Assembly: GCA_947561585.1 (NCBI GenBank)
Contig: CANNZV010000424.1
Span: forward strand, 409,764-473,763
Origin: Caprella mutica
Taxonomy: Eukaryota; Arthropoda; Malacostraca; Amphipoda; Caprellidae
Length of the DNA: 64,000 nt
Direction of reading: 5' to 3'
Part shown: positions 34,101-49,100 of the stretch, in pieces
Numbering within the stretch: the stretch's first letter is position 1
How the letters are laid out: every line of letters begins with the position of its first letter
The notes under the pieces: generated by a model
What the model was told of the DNA's origin: nothing
Database searches by the model: none
The model's input: only the letters and a program-made list of their open reading frames with translations
Program-made: the position numbers and the translations under genes

Positions 34101-37100
34101 TGACCCGTGTAAGAGCTCATATTTTCACAGTGTTGCATCTCTTGCTAAAATAACATGCTATATTCTTTTACTTTCTATTTGTGTAAGGTAGAGGGCTTTA
34201 AAAGTTACCTGGACAGATGAGGAGGCACATTTATGTGTCTTAAGGAACATGATATGTTGATGTGGCGAGCAGGAGGGGACTGATGACTTGGACATTTCGG
34301 AGCTCTTGTAATCTTCTACACTTCTTGTGCGCTCACTTCTTCTAAAACTGAAAGAAAAATAGTTATATTTAATAATTCACATTCAGTGATAATTTATTAA
34401 ACATTATTTCTTAAAGACTTATCAAAGTTAGATTTCAATCTTGTTAAAAATTGTAATTTATATATTTTGTCCAATTAATTAACATTGGAATATTTAGAAT
34501 AATGTTAATTTCTAAATGATGATATACATTCGGACAAAATGATACAGACATAAATATCCACCAAATTTGACGTAGAAGACTTGAATATATTTTATAGATA
34601 CTTTTTATTGTAAATCAAATTATCTAAAAAACAGATTCTATAAAGGAAATATATTCTTTCTTACATTTAGTTGAAAATAGAGAAGCGTTACAAAAGATTC
34701 TTGAACTTGCGTGAATTTTCATAACCTGATTCATCTAATATATAATTTAAAATCTCTGGGGAAAAACATCGGTAAAGTATATACTGTTTCACAAACGAAG
34801 GGTGAGTGACAAGCCCTCCACACAAATCAAACTGACTGCTAACCAACCCCTATATAAATATTCTTTACTGGGTTTTTGATCAGGTTTTCAACCGGGATTT
34901 TAATCAGAAAGGTTTCCAACCGGAAGGATTTAACCCTAGTAACCTAGCTATTGAAAGCTTGCTCAGTAACCTAGGGACTGACCTAGTCCTCACTAAAACT
35001 GTTAAAAATCCTTACAAATTGACTTTCCGATAATTTTTCTTTATAAAAACCTTCATTTGATATTTACTCACCCTTTGGTAAACGCCAAAGAATAATTATC
35101 TATTTGAAATATAATTAACAAGCAAAGATAAGAAACAACTATTTCTTAGGTTGTCTAACTATTTGAGCAAAGGTCATTTTAACCACCAATCAATAAAATC
35201 CTTATAACATTCACAAAAAATAATTAAACTTAATGAAAATTTTATTGTGGATGAAAAAAGGTACAACTATGGAAAAAGATACAAGAAAGAAACGCGTACC
35301 TTCAATAGTTTGTGAAATATACTACTGTGAAGTTGTTATGCGTTTTTTTCTGGGACACCTTGTATATTTGAATAAATGCTCATAATATTAATATCATACA
35401 ATTTATCATCTTCTTTTTGTCTAATCTAATGTCACTATGTTGGAAAGTAAAAGTCATGTTAAGACAGCTTCCAAATCGGTTTTAAATAAAAATATTTTAA
35501 TTTGGTCGTGAGGACTGGTCCCTAGGTTACTAGGGTTGAATCTGAATTCCCATTCGTGAGGTATTCAACTGGAAGGTTATCAACCGGGTTTTTTCAACCG
35601 GGGGTTTCAACTGTGAGGTTTCCAACCCCTCAGGGTGACACTTCGTCTCACCTCTCATCATGCAAACTCTTCTTTGAGTCCTGAGTGGTGAAAGGAGTCC
35701 ACATGATGGACTGTTGTTGCTGAGTGTTGTACAGGAGAAGAGAACACACGAACGTTACCAGCATCACTGACAGGATGGTTTTCATTGCCAGCATTCTTTT
35801 GGATATCTGAAATAAGATATGAAAATACTCAATCGGAGAAATATAATAGAAAATCGCTAATTAAAATATATGACTATTAGATAATCTATTCATGACAACA
35901 ATCCAATGGTAATTTATCATAAATTCGAAACAATTATAGTTTGTCGTGTTTCGTCGGAAATTTCCGACAAGAATCGGGACGAAAATCTCAGAAATTAGAA
36001 TATGGTACGTTAAAATATCATCAAGATATAAAATATCAAAATGTTTATTTTCTTTTAATTATTAGAATATCAGCAAATTCCTATTCATTATATATATCTG
36101 TAAATTCCTCATCAGAGGAAGCTCGTCCATTCCATATTTCCATTAAGTTAGTGTTAACAATTTCTAAAGCTTATTATAGTCTATCTAATGGAGACAATTG
36201 AAGTCGCTTCATGTATTTAGTAATAAGAGGATCTATTTTAATGAATGAAATCTCCTTGGAGATCCACATGTCCAGAGTTACAAAGAGAGGTAGTCCCAGA
36301 ATTGGTCTGTTCTTAAGGAAGCGCTTAAGAGAAGATGATTTACTGGAGGAATCTCAAGCGCCATCCACACTATTAATCTTTATTAGGTGCCACATTAATC
36401 ACAAACAATTAAGGTTTACGATAATTAGAAGAGTATCAAACTACAATATAGGGTTCACACTACAATAGAGGGTGCACACTACAATAGAGTGTCCTATAAT
36501 TTCCTATTCACATGTTGGTAAATTAGAAAATATTCACAATGTATGTAAATGAAACAATACTCACATGTGTTATTCAGAAAATACTTCATGTTGGCAAATT
36601 AGCAAATACTCACATGTTGGTAAATAAATACTCACATGTTGGTATTCAAAAATTACCTCTTAATTGCTAAGCGACAGACAAAGGTTTTCTTGTCTCTAAT
36701 TAGGCTCTGGCTGTTTATTGGCTAGCAGTAATTATGGTGTAATTAAAGACTAATTCGAACCGACAGGTCGAAGATCATTTCTGAGATGATAATTTATGAG
36801 GAAGAAGTGAAAAACTCGTAAAGCAATCATACGAATAAGAGAGTTTTGAAATAAGTAGCAATACTATTTTTCAGTTAAACCTAATGAGCATGACTATCAG
36901 AATGTACGGGAAGTTTTGAATATGTGTTTATAAAACCCATATCTCATTTCTAAACCTACGGTACTGTATTTTGTACAAGTTGTTAATATAGTTACTATAG
37001 TATATATAATAATATACTGAACTAATATGTACCAAATTTCAAGTAAAAATATTGAACACACAAGGAGAAATAAATACATAGGTATGTAATAAATTGGCAA

Positions 37101-40100
37101 CTGAGAGGCAGAGCTGCGATTGGGTGGAATGTGACCAAATCACAGCTCGGCGTGTTTGTGTTCTCCATGAAAACGTATGTGCAATAATTTGTGCATATTG
37201 CAACCCGATATATTTTTACATTAAGCGGGTACCAAGCTGTATTTCTACGTTGCCAAACGTCACCACATTACAATTAATTCCCTATTTTACGTGAATTACG
37301 CTAATTTACGCCGATACCTAAATATTTTTTAATTTTAAATATAAAAATATATTTGATATTTATGTTGGAACAAACTCAAGAAATACTGATAAATTTAAAG
37401 GAACGAAATGAAAGATATAAAGTATTTAAAAATGATGTGCTTAGGAAACACACGTTAAACTCATTAAGGTTAAAGTAGTTATGTTTTCAGTATTGATATA
37501 ATTTCAAAGTGAATATAATTCAATTATCTTTAATGCTTCAAATCAACATAGCTATTAAAATTTCATTATTATTTGATTTTCTTATACTGAGAGTACAAAT
37601 TATTCTACACTACGCTACACTAGTAGGTATATATTTTCCATATTGCTCGCATGTTGGTAACTATTGAGAAAAGACGTCACACGTGTCTTTTTATTAACTA
37701 ATATTTTCGAACAATAAAATAAGAAATTGTTTGATTAATTATTATCTTTATTCTTTCGAGTGAATTCAATCGATAAGCAATTAATGGATATTTATATGCT
37801 TGATAGTTCCAATAATACTATCCACTAGCTTAGTGATTTTTTTTCTGTTTGATAAATAATAAAACCAATTAAACATGCGATTTCTCATTTGTTGATGAAT
37901 GTAATTTGCTATGATATGCTACATTAAATTGTAATACAACAGTAATTATATAATCAAAGATACAATCCAGAAGGAGAAGAGAATACGTGATTGCAAATTA
38001 TCCGATGTTTAATAAAAAAAACTTGTACCTTATTTTCAAAATGTTATAGAAAATATTCATGGCGAAGCGAAATACAGTATACTATATTTAAAATAAAAAA
38101 AATTGAAACAACACACTATAAATTGTTGCACACTAAGAAATCTAACATTCAATACAATTAATAATTGTCATCATATAGATACCGAAAGTTTTTTAAGATA
38201 ACAATAATTGCACATACATGTAAGTATATATGATTCGTTATGAAGTAATTTATTTATATATTTATTTATTCAATCTTATAGCTTCTTTACATCTAGAACA
38301 GGGCCGAGGCCTCCCTGATCTCACAAATTTATTACATACAAAAGACTATAAGGCCCGAGAAAGCGTAAAGCTTTTAGGGCCTCCTAATTAAAAAAAAGTG
38401 ATACAATAATCCACAATTTACATATTAGACATCACAAGAAAACAAAACATTCAATCCTGCTTAACACACCAAATAATCAGAGCACATGTTACACAAAAAT
38501 ATTAGTAGAAAAAAGCCACTGCTTTAACTCCCTCTTGAACACTCCTAATGATTCACTATTCTTCCAATCATAGGTAACACATTCCAAAGTCGAGAAGCAA
38601 CATAAATAATGTTAGATTTTGTCGCTTCACGCTTATAGCGGGGTAATTTAATAGCTAGAGTATTTCTAACTGAATAAGAATGACTATTTGTATTTTCGGT
38701 AACAAAGGATCTAAGATCGTTATCATAACCCTCAACATTCAAACATCTGTACATGTAAAGTCCAATATTACATTTATACAAATCACATAATTTTGAGAGT
38801 TTCATTTCACTAAATAACTGATCCGTATGATGTAAGAAAGGAACCTTTGCTATAATTCTTACTGCTCTCTTTTGCAGTAGAGTCATTTTGTCAAGATGAA
38901 CTCCAGCACAATTTCCCCAAACAGTTACACAATAATTAAAATATGGATGTACAAGAGAAAAATAAAGCATTTTCAAAACAAATGTTGGCACCAGTTCTTT
39001 TATTTTACTCAAAACACCCACAGACCGTGCAACTTTAGAAGAAACCCTACTAAGATGTTCATCAAATTTGAGATTTTTATCTAGATAAACACCAAGGTAC
39101 TTGACATACTTTACACACTCAACCTCCGACTGATCAATACAAATCGAATTTAACTCGAATTCACCTCTATAAGAAAAATCAAGATATTTAGTTTTATCTA
39201 CATTAAGTTTTATTTTATTTACACATAGCCATTGATGAATTCTAGTCAAATTATCATTAATAGTAGAATGAATATCATAGACAAATTTGCGAGGGAAGCT
39301 GCAGGTAACTACGGAGTCATCAGCAAAAAGATTGAAAGTGTAAAAAAGTAGTACTATTTAGAAGATCATTAATAAATATCAAAAATAACAGAGGTCCTAA
39401 TGTACTACCTTATGGAACTCCGCAGTTAACATCAGCCAAACTCGATTTGCAGCCATTAACAACAGTAAACTGTTTACGTTCCTTTAGATATGAATTGAAC
39501 AATTTAAGTGGGATACCTCTTACTCCATAAAAATACATCTTATCTAATAGTATGTCATGGGGAACACAATCAAAAGCCTTCCTAAAATCCAAAAAACAGT
39601 GCAAAAACCAAATTACCGCTTTCCAACTCGTTATACACAGGTTTCAACAAACTAGTTATTGCCTGCATCGTGCATTTGTTCTCTCTAACGCCGAAATGTC
39701 TATCACTTAACAAGTTATTACTAGAAAGATAATTATATAATCTTTTATATATGCATTTCTCAAATATTTTTGACAAATTATTCACGATAGATATTGGTCT
39801 GTAATTACTGATATTTTCTGCATTCCCCCCTTTAAAAATCGGTACTATTTTAGCAGTTTTAAATATGCTTGGAAATTCACCATCAGAAAAAGATTTATTT
39901 ATCAAAAAAGTCAAAATTCGAAATATAACAGGACTAAGATATTTAATAACTTTGACAGGAATAGCATCTACACTAACAGACTTGCATTTCAGAGATAAAA
40001 TAATTTTATGAACTTCGCCTTCATCAACAGGATTCAAAAAGAGCGAATTCAAGTTATTACCATTCAAGTACTGAAGATATTCTCTTTCATTAACATTATT

Positions 40101-43100
40101 AAAGGAATTATTAATGGAGCTACCAATGGTTGAGGAGTAATTATTCAATATTCATCTTATCTGCCAAAACATTTGAATCTTCTTCCAAAGTCTCATCAAA
40201 CCTCAACGTAATATTATTAGTTCCTCGTGATACAGAAGGTTTAATTAATTCATTTACATGTTTCCAAATAGCTCCAATATTAAACGTAATGTTGTTGAAC
40301 ATATTCAGATAGTAGCTTTCCCTTCTTTGTCTAATTTCAGATGTTACCATATTACGATAACGACAATAAAACTCCTTCCCAATCTTACCATTTTTGTATA
40401 GAATATGATAGTTAGTACGCTTTTTAATTTTACGTAACAATTCCTGACTTATCCAAGGTTTCGTATCATGTTTATAGCTAACAGTTTTAGTAATAACAGG
40501 GCAATGACTATTATATACACTCTCAACAATATCAATAAAAGAAACAACTTCATGATTTACATCATCACATGAGAAAACAGATGAAAAGTCAGTTTGCGAT
40601 AATGAGTTAAATAAAGAATCAAGAGCCCTATCATTAAGTTTCCTATATTGGAAAGTGCGCGCGTTGTTAATGATCCTACCAGAGTTTAAAAAATCTTCAA
40701 AAATAGAAAAAAACTAGATAGTGATCAGATATATCAGTAGGAATAATACCTGAGAGAACATCTGAAGGGTCAGAAGTGAAAATATTGTCTATTAAAGAAA
40801 ATCCATTGTCGGTAACACGGGTGTGTTTAGTAATAAGGGGTAACATAGAGCAAGAGAACATAGTATTCATAAAATCTAAAGCACCGTTATTTCCCTCAGC
40901 TGCTCTCAGTAGGTCAAAATTGAAGTCACCACAAATAATAATAATAATTAAATTCAAGCCCATACGAAGTTCGTTGTGAACTTTTTGGGAAATAACTTTC
41001 ATGCGACAATCAATCTCATCTAGTCTACCCAAAATAATATTCAATTCAGTCAAAAACTCAACAATATCACCATTCGGAGCCCTATAAACTGCACCAATTA
41101 CAAAAGACTCACAACAGAATTCACACTTAACAAACAAGCATTCAATAGAGTGGGAAGATAGTGTAAGATCATTGAGAACACAACATTTAATAGCAGTGCT
41201 AACCAGAACACTCACACCTCCACATCTTCTTCCGTCATTCCGTATTGAATAATAATGATTGTAACCAGGAAACTTAGTTAATTCAACCGTAACCGGTCTC
41301 AGTCTCAGTCTCTTAAAATAAAACATTAGGAAATAGATTATGTGCACTCAGTATAGGGCATACCTTCGCCACCGCTTTCACCCATTCTTTCCCATAGTTC
41401 GATAAACTGCTAACTGGATAATAACCAATCGTTCTATCAAGTTTCATTCAATATGGTTAAATACTTTTTGAATTATTGAGTTATGAATGACTTTGACCCT
41501 AACCTTTGACCGGATCGCTCCCAAAACTTTAACAGATAGTTCCTGGACATTGACCAATTGTACCATCAAATTTCAGACTATTTGGTTGAATACTTTTCGA
41601 GTTATTGAGTTACAAACGGCATTGACCTTGATCTTTGACCTTTGAACCGATCACTCCCAAAATCTAACAAAATGGTTTTTGTATATTAAACAATCGTCGC
41701 ATCAAGTTTCATGCAATATGGTTCAATACTTTTTGAGTTATGAATGACCATGACCTTTGACCGAGTCACTCCCAAAAGTCTACCAGCAGGTCACTGGACA
41801 TGGACCAATCGTTTCACCAAATTTCAGGCAATTTGGTTGAACACTTTTTCAAGTATGCGAATAACAAGATGATAAACAAATAAATAAACGACGGCTAAAG
41901 TATGACCTTCCCGCATTCTGCGAAGGTAATAAGAAAATACACCAATTAACTCTCTATGTTCTGGTGCGACATATATGTTTCCTTTCAAGTGGTGTATTTG
42001 GTGCGTTTATTATGTTTTTTCCGTAAACTCTTTCGTATATCTGAGCACATGTGTACAATTAAATAGTTTAAGACAATTGTGATTTAAAATAATTCCTTTT
42101 CATATTGTTTAATATTATTTCTTTACCTTCACCTATATATTAAAGAATTTCCTAAAATTTCTCGTATTTACACTTTCAAATTATTACAGTCATAGCGGGT
42201 TTAACAAGATCTAGGTTAGATAATTCATGAAAATCAAAACATAGGTTTCTGAATTACAAAACTTTTAATTCAGAACTATTCTTTTCTAGTTAAACATAGT
42301 TCGTAAGTAGAGACATATATCCTAACTTCTGATTGCCTCTACGATCAAAAGTTGTAAATGATTGATTGTTCGCCGTGTGTTCATATATAACAATTACCAA
42401 TGATTAATGTGTTTTCTATAATTATGTTCATACGGTCAGTGATAGTTCAATCGTTAACGATAGTTCTAAATATCGATACCTATCATAATCAATAGCTCTA
42501 TTGATCGTTAACCAAGCATTACCGATAGTTCTAGTTATCATTTGCTACCATTATCGATCGTTTTGGTTATCATTAGCTACCATCATCGATAGTTCTAGTT
42601 ATTTTAAGCTACAATAAACGATAGTTATGGTCATGGTTACCTATCATTAACGACTGTTATACTTATCGTTATCAATAGTTATCGTCAATAATAGATATAG
42701 TTATTGCATTCGATAGTTATAGTTATTGATATTTATAGCTATCGTTATCGATAGCTATAGTTATCGTTATCAATAGTTATAGTTATCGCTACCGATAGAT
42801 ACAGTTATCGTTACTACCATTACTGACAGTTCTAGTTACGGTTATATATACTATTATCAATAGTTCATTGTTAACTACAATTAACGATAGTTCAAGTTGT
42901 CGTTCTCTACCATTACCGATAGTTCTATTTATAGATGGTGATAATATGTTCGAGTATAATTTTTTTCTCTAATTGCCTTTAGTTTATTATGGATGAGTTT
43001 TTTACTTCAATCTAATACATCTAGTTTCTTCAGACTATTTTATGATTGTTCAGTGTGAATAGAAATGGTTATAGTTACTGCGATAATCATATAATATGTT

Positions 43101-46100
43101 GTGCACGGAATATTTATTATTACTATTTGAAAACATCAATGATTATGCCATTATCAATTAGAAAGGGTATATTTTATGGTGACCGGAGAATTCGCCGTGG
43201 GAAATTTTGCCGTCGGAATTTACGCCGTTGGAAAATTTGCCTTTAGGAAAATTCGCCGTTAGGAAGATTTGCCGTGATTAATATTTAAATAATTTTTAAA
43301 TAATAATATAACTCAATATATTTATTTCTATGTATGTTAATAACTATATGGAAAATAATAATATATGACTAAACATATAATATTCTATTTATTCCTCATA
43401 TTAAGTTAGACTCGCATCAACGAAAATTTTTAAGGATTCTAAAATAGAAATGAATAAAATTTTAGTTAAGAGAGATAACATACGATAGAGATACTTTACA
43501 TGTAGCATTCTTATCAGTGTAGGAACTACGTTGATAAGAATGTGCCATGTACAATAATTCAGATTTCAAGAGGTATACCGTACTAAGTAATACCGAATAA
43601 ATAAATAAAAAATCAATAATTAGGTAGATATGAAACCATCAATAACTCAGAATAAAACAATAATTTGAAAAGCTTTATCTTAAATTCACATTATTAAAAA
43701 CACAGAAACACAAACACTTTAGAGAGGAAGTGATACAAACCGCCAGAACACAGCTGATTTACACTAGTGATCTTATTCATTTACTGAACCAATTAAAACA
43801 CTCCAAATGTTATACAGCGACCTCTCGTGACACAAAATTATACGATAACTGATTAATATATACATTGCATATATGAACACTAAACAGTTAACCTAAATTT
43901 TAGGAATCTTAGTTTTATCAGATATACCATATTACATAATCACCTACATATAATATTTACAATTATAAATTCTTATATATTTATAAAATTTTAAAATTAT
44001 CTAAAATTTTCAGTCGTATTTATTTACCAAATTGGGTTAATTTACAATTATCAATATTTTTTATCAATACTTATAGGTCTTTGAATAGTTATGTCCACTA
44101 TAATTTCTTCTTCACGGCGAATATTCCTCACGCCGAATTTTTCTAACAGCGAATTTTCCAACGGCGAAAATTCCAACGGCGAAAATTCCGACGGCAAATT
44201 TTCCCTCGGCGAAAATTCCTAGAACCATATTTCATACATCATCGTAGAACGTTCTGAGGTAAATTGAAAAGATGATGTGTGCCACTGTGCAAGACCTTTT
44301 TCTATCTATCTGTATAGTGGCGTCTGTCTGTCACCCAGCTTAATAAAGATCTTGAGGAATTGATACACGATCATTTGATTCTCAGTCACTTGATTCCCGG
44401 TCATTTGATCCCTGTACCATTCGATCCCCGGTCAATTGATGCCCAGTAATTTGATTCTCGGTCATTTGATTCCCAGTCACTTGATCCCCGGTCATTTGAT
44501 TCCTAGTCATTTATCCCGGTCATTTGATCCCGTTCATTTGAATCCAAGTAATTTGATCCCCGGTCATTTGATTACCAGCAATTTGATCTCCGTTCATTCG
44601 ATCCCTGGTTAGTTTAATCCTCGGTCAATTGATCCCTGGTCATTTGATTCTCAGTCATTTGATCCCCGGTCATTTGATCCCGTTCATTTGAATCTCAATA
44701 ATTTGATCCCCGGTCATTTGATTACCATTCATTTGATCCCCGCTCATTTGATCTCCGGTTATTTGATACCCATTCATTTGATCTCATGTTATTTTATCTC
44801 CAGTCATTTATCGCAGGTCAATTGATCCCCATAACATTTGATCCTCAGTCAACTAATTTCTAGTCATTTGATTTCAAGTCACATTTTTCTGTTTATAGAC
44901 CAAGTAGACATTTTTTATTGGTGTATATATCACCAACATAGCATATAATATAAATGTATACCTTATAGTTGATTGAGTTTTAAGAAAAACTCAGCATTAA
45001 GGGTATAATCAGCTAAATCAAGCTGATTTTCAAAAATAATGGTTCAAATAAATAGGTAGCAAATTTACATCCGGCCTATCCCGCTCTTATTACAACGCGC
45101 ACGTACGTCTAGTCAAAAAAGTGTGGGATTACTTTATGATAAATTGTATACTTTATTATTATCCATTGAATTATTTTTAATCTACCACCTGCATACGTTA
45201 CGGCGAAAACATCTTAACTGAAAACTAACAACCAAATAAATGGCCTTAGTTACTTTTAAAATATTTTCAATTCCATGAGAAGTAATTGGTAGCAATGTTC
45301 GACTTTCATTTGACTTGTCGTAAGTACAGTTTGGAATAATATCGGGCTATGTAAAATTAAATTAATATATAAAAATAAAGAAGAATAATTAATAGTGGTC
45401 ATTATTGGTCAAAAATTCTGAAAATGCTCCTGAAATAATAATTCATTTGTTGCTGCAACCATTTTTAGCTGTTGTGCTGGCCTTATTTGCCATCATTTAA
45501 TTTAATTTCATTTTCATTCTTCATAAAACATTTTATATAGAAATTCATTCAGAGAACGTTCGAAAATTTCGAATAGAACCTTTGGCCATCATAATAGGCA
45601 ACATCTATATTGCGGACACGTTTGTTTGGTATTAAATAATTATTGATTTCTATACTGTGTTAACCTCAAATCCCCGGATTCCAATACCATATGTAAGTTT
45701 ATTAATTGAGTACAGTACATGTTAGTAGATAGTTCATTTGTCTTTTTTAGTAGGTAAATTATTATTTCCAATTGAGCAAGTATTCTTAATTATCTAAATT
45801 TGAAATTAACTATTTTTCTGCAGAGCTGATAACGCGCTGCTATTTATCTAACTATTCCTATTCTTTAATTTACCTCTTAACAGTTACCGTCATTATGTTC
45901 AGTGTTCCTATTTAAAACTATAACTTTCGTCAGAAAATTTGAATAGAACTTGAATTGTGTTGTATGCTTAATTTCCTTTTTTCTAGAATCGAATTCACTA
46001 ATTTTGTATTTTGACTTGTATAGTTCAATAGAACCAATTTAATAGTTCCCCTTATCTTTCAACAATCACTGTTCCAGTCTTGAACCTCTTTATTAATAGC

Positions 46101-49100
46101 AATGTTAGTTATATAGTGTGCTTAAAGGGTTTCGTGCTTTAGTTTAATAATTAATAGAAACTCTTTTGTATTTTTGTATGTCTTTATTGTTTAATAAATT
46201 GTTCAGAATCTAATTTGTTAACTATTTTTGTGTCTATTTCGCAGGCACGTAATAAAATTGTGTTTGGATAAAGAACTTCATTATCCTCCAAGACAGCTCT
46301 TTAATTCTTTTTTTTTGGTGTGGCAAATGTATGTATTTATTTATTATATAAATAATAGATTTCAATTTGATTCACAAAAGAAAAACATAAAAAAATTTGT
46401 TCTTTACGTATATAATCACTATACATAAAGACTGACAATCAAATGACGATGAAGCAATCGATCGTGGATTAATCAGATTGTATCATGTATATGAAATTAT
46501 TCTGATATCGGTTTAAATATATAAATTTTATTTCATTTTTTTCAGTTGTAAATATTGGAGCTGTGGAAAATAAGTATTACATGAATTGAACTAACATCAG
46601 ATAAATAGAATTAATGTTATAAAAATGCTGTAATTTTTGGCTGCATAATAAAGCACTGCTCATAAAGTAGTATTGGGAGTTAGAAGGTGTTCATGCTTAC
46701 ATCCAAAGTGATCTCTGTAGATTGAACGTGTCACTTCCCTAATCCTGACTAAATGTCTCTGCAAACAAGACACATTGTATCTATCTCTTAGTTATCTCAA
46801 TAGAGGGAGAGAATCTCTTGAGGAATGAATTGTAGGTACAAATGGAGGGTAAGGATTCAATTCAGACGTTTTGCAGTACAGTGTTATCATATCTCATCTT
46901 ACGTCAGTGATGTCGAACGTTCGGATGATCAGTCGATCTTATCGCCGAAAGCTCATAGGCCGAAATCATCAGCTTTTTTCGATTGTGAAGAGATATAAAT
47001 ATACTTTATTGTCTTACTATGAATAAAACATACTAATAAACTGTCATTTGGTCGGGCGGCGTAAGTATTTTTTTTTTGGCGAAAGGACCTAGAACCGAGA
47101 GTTCATGTCACACTCTGACTCGGTTGGATATATGCTTTGTGTAAACGAGTGGTTACTGGTCAGGGTTTAGTCGCCTGGCTGGGATTGGGTTAAAGTTGAG
47201 ATTAAGTACAAATGGACCCACTAGCTTGGTGATCTGAGAGATGTCTCTTCGGAATGAAACGAGTCAATTAAATTAATTACTTGACATTCATAAGGTATTC
47301 ATCAAATACATCATGGCGTTAAAATGTTCTCTCCAAAATGAATATTTCTTAATGCTCATATTTTGATACAATTTAAAAATAAAATAACATATTGATATTT
47401 TCATCCGATGTCTAAATCACATCTGGTAATTGAAGCTTTACCCCATATGCTTTGATGTATTAGTACAATTGATAATTACCTATACATTTTTTGATAATTG
47501 AAAGTGCCAGGCAAAAGTATTTAGAAAACATACATTTTTTTAATTCTCCCAAGTGGACAATGAATTAAAGTATAAGAAATTATAACATCAATTATGATAT
47601 TATACTTATATATTTTACGTAAAAAAAATTCATTTAATGTTTGTACATTGCACAACTATAAGACAAAGCAAAAGTAAAATAAATAAAAATGATATGAAGT
47701 CATGTTCTATTATATCTAACAAGTTATTCAATTGTAAAATTTTGTAGCTATGCACGATTAGTTTCTTTACCATTAATATCATTCTACTCGTTTGAAATGA
47801 ATGAACATGGACTGCTATATAAGCAAACAAATCTACGGAGAATACAAACAATACTTGAAATATTTCATTAATAATTTCATATTCGATTACATTAGTGTGA
47901 ATATAATATGTAATAACAATGAAATAATGATTATGTTATATAAAATATTCATCCATCACAAAAAATATAAAGGCGATGAGGGATTCCATCTGCTAACGGT
48001 AATGCCATTCCCATTATTTGAGTGAACGGAAATGGAATGTTATGGGGTAAGTTACGAATTGTTGGATGGTTCCACGTCACATATGAAAGAATACATAATT
48101 TAAACATAATTGGCATCCTATGATACCTGCAGGTATTATGGATACATGAATCTAAATATAAATTAGTAATATTTATTGTATATCTTTAATTTTTTTGATC
48201 GAAGATGTGAAACCGTCCGACATTTCGGTAGCTGCCCTAATAGTAATTAGATCAGTTTAATTGAACTGAATCCCATAAAAAAAAGCTCTTCACGAGTCGA
48301 CCCTATTTGATAAAATTTAAATTAACACACTAAATATTATTCAAATAATTGAAGGAATAAACGATCCCACATGACAGACCATTAAAATAAATTGCGTGTC
48401 TGAACAAACAGGAATTTTTCCTTTGATCTTTCGACTGAATTCCAGTGACCTCAATCCGACTGGAACTGTTGTAATCTCTTCAAAAACTACAGCTGTAATC
48501 ATGAGCAAATTACAACAGTTCTAGTGTGGGTCATTCACAGGTTGGTTGTTCTTCAAAACTTGACTTCTAGTCGATTTAATGGAGTCTTCATAGCGTCTCA
48601 CGAAAGAAAAAATCAGAGAGAATGTCAGGATGAAGTTCAAGGAGAGTGTCATTTGTAGACGGATTTTAAAGCTTGATTTCACTGATTAAAAAAACCTGAT
48701 TCATAGCTAGCAAAATATAGAGGCATTAAAATCAAGAGGCAATAAAATTATATATACTCATCAATTGAAGATTTCCATTTTAAACACCAATTCCACTTTC
48801 TCTACTCAGAATTCAATTATATTATTTTAATCACCAATTCATTGCTTTCATTTAACTCAACAACTCAATATTTATTATTTTACTTACCAACTCAATTTTT
48901 TTCCACTCACCAATACAAGTTTTTTATTTTACTCGCCAATTCATTTTTTTTATTCAGCGAGTCACCAATTGAAGTTATTTTGTTTTTATTAACCAATTAA
49001 AGTTTTTATATTTCACTCACCACTTCACATTTTATTTAGTTTACTCACCAATTAACTTTTTTATTCTTCTCACCAATTCAATTTTCTTTTTATTTTACAC

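Noticed and set aside
38545..41347. Active LINE
   Set aside because: A stop in the GVPQG motif and at least two frameshifts show it is inactive.
42430..42930. Telomere-like or origin-like array
   Set aside because: The TATAGTTATCGATAG units are irregular and do not match TTAGG-type insect telomeres; no other evidence.
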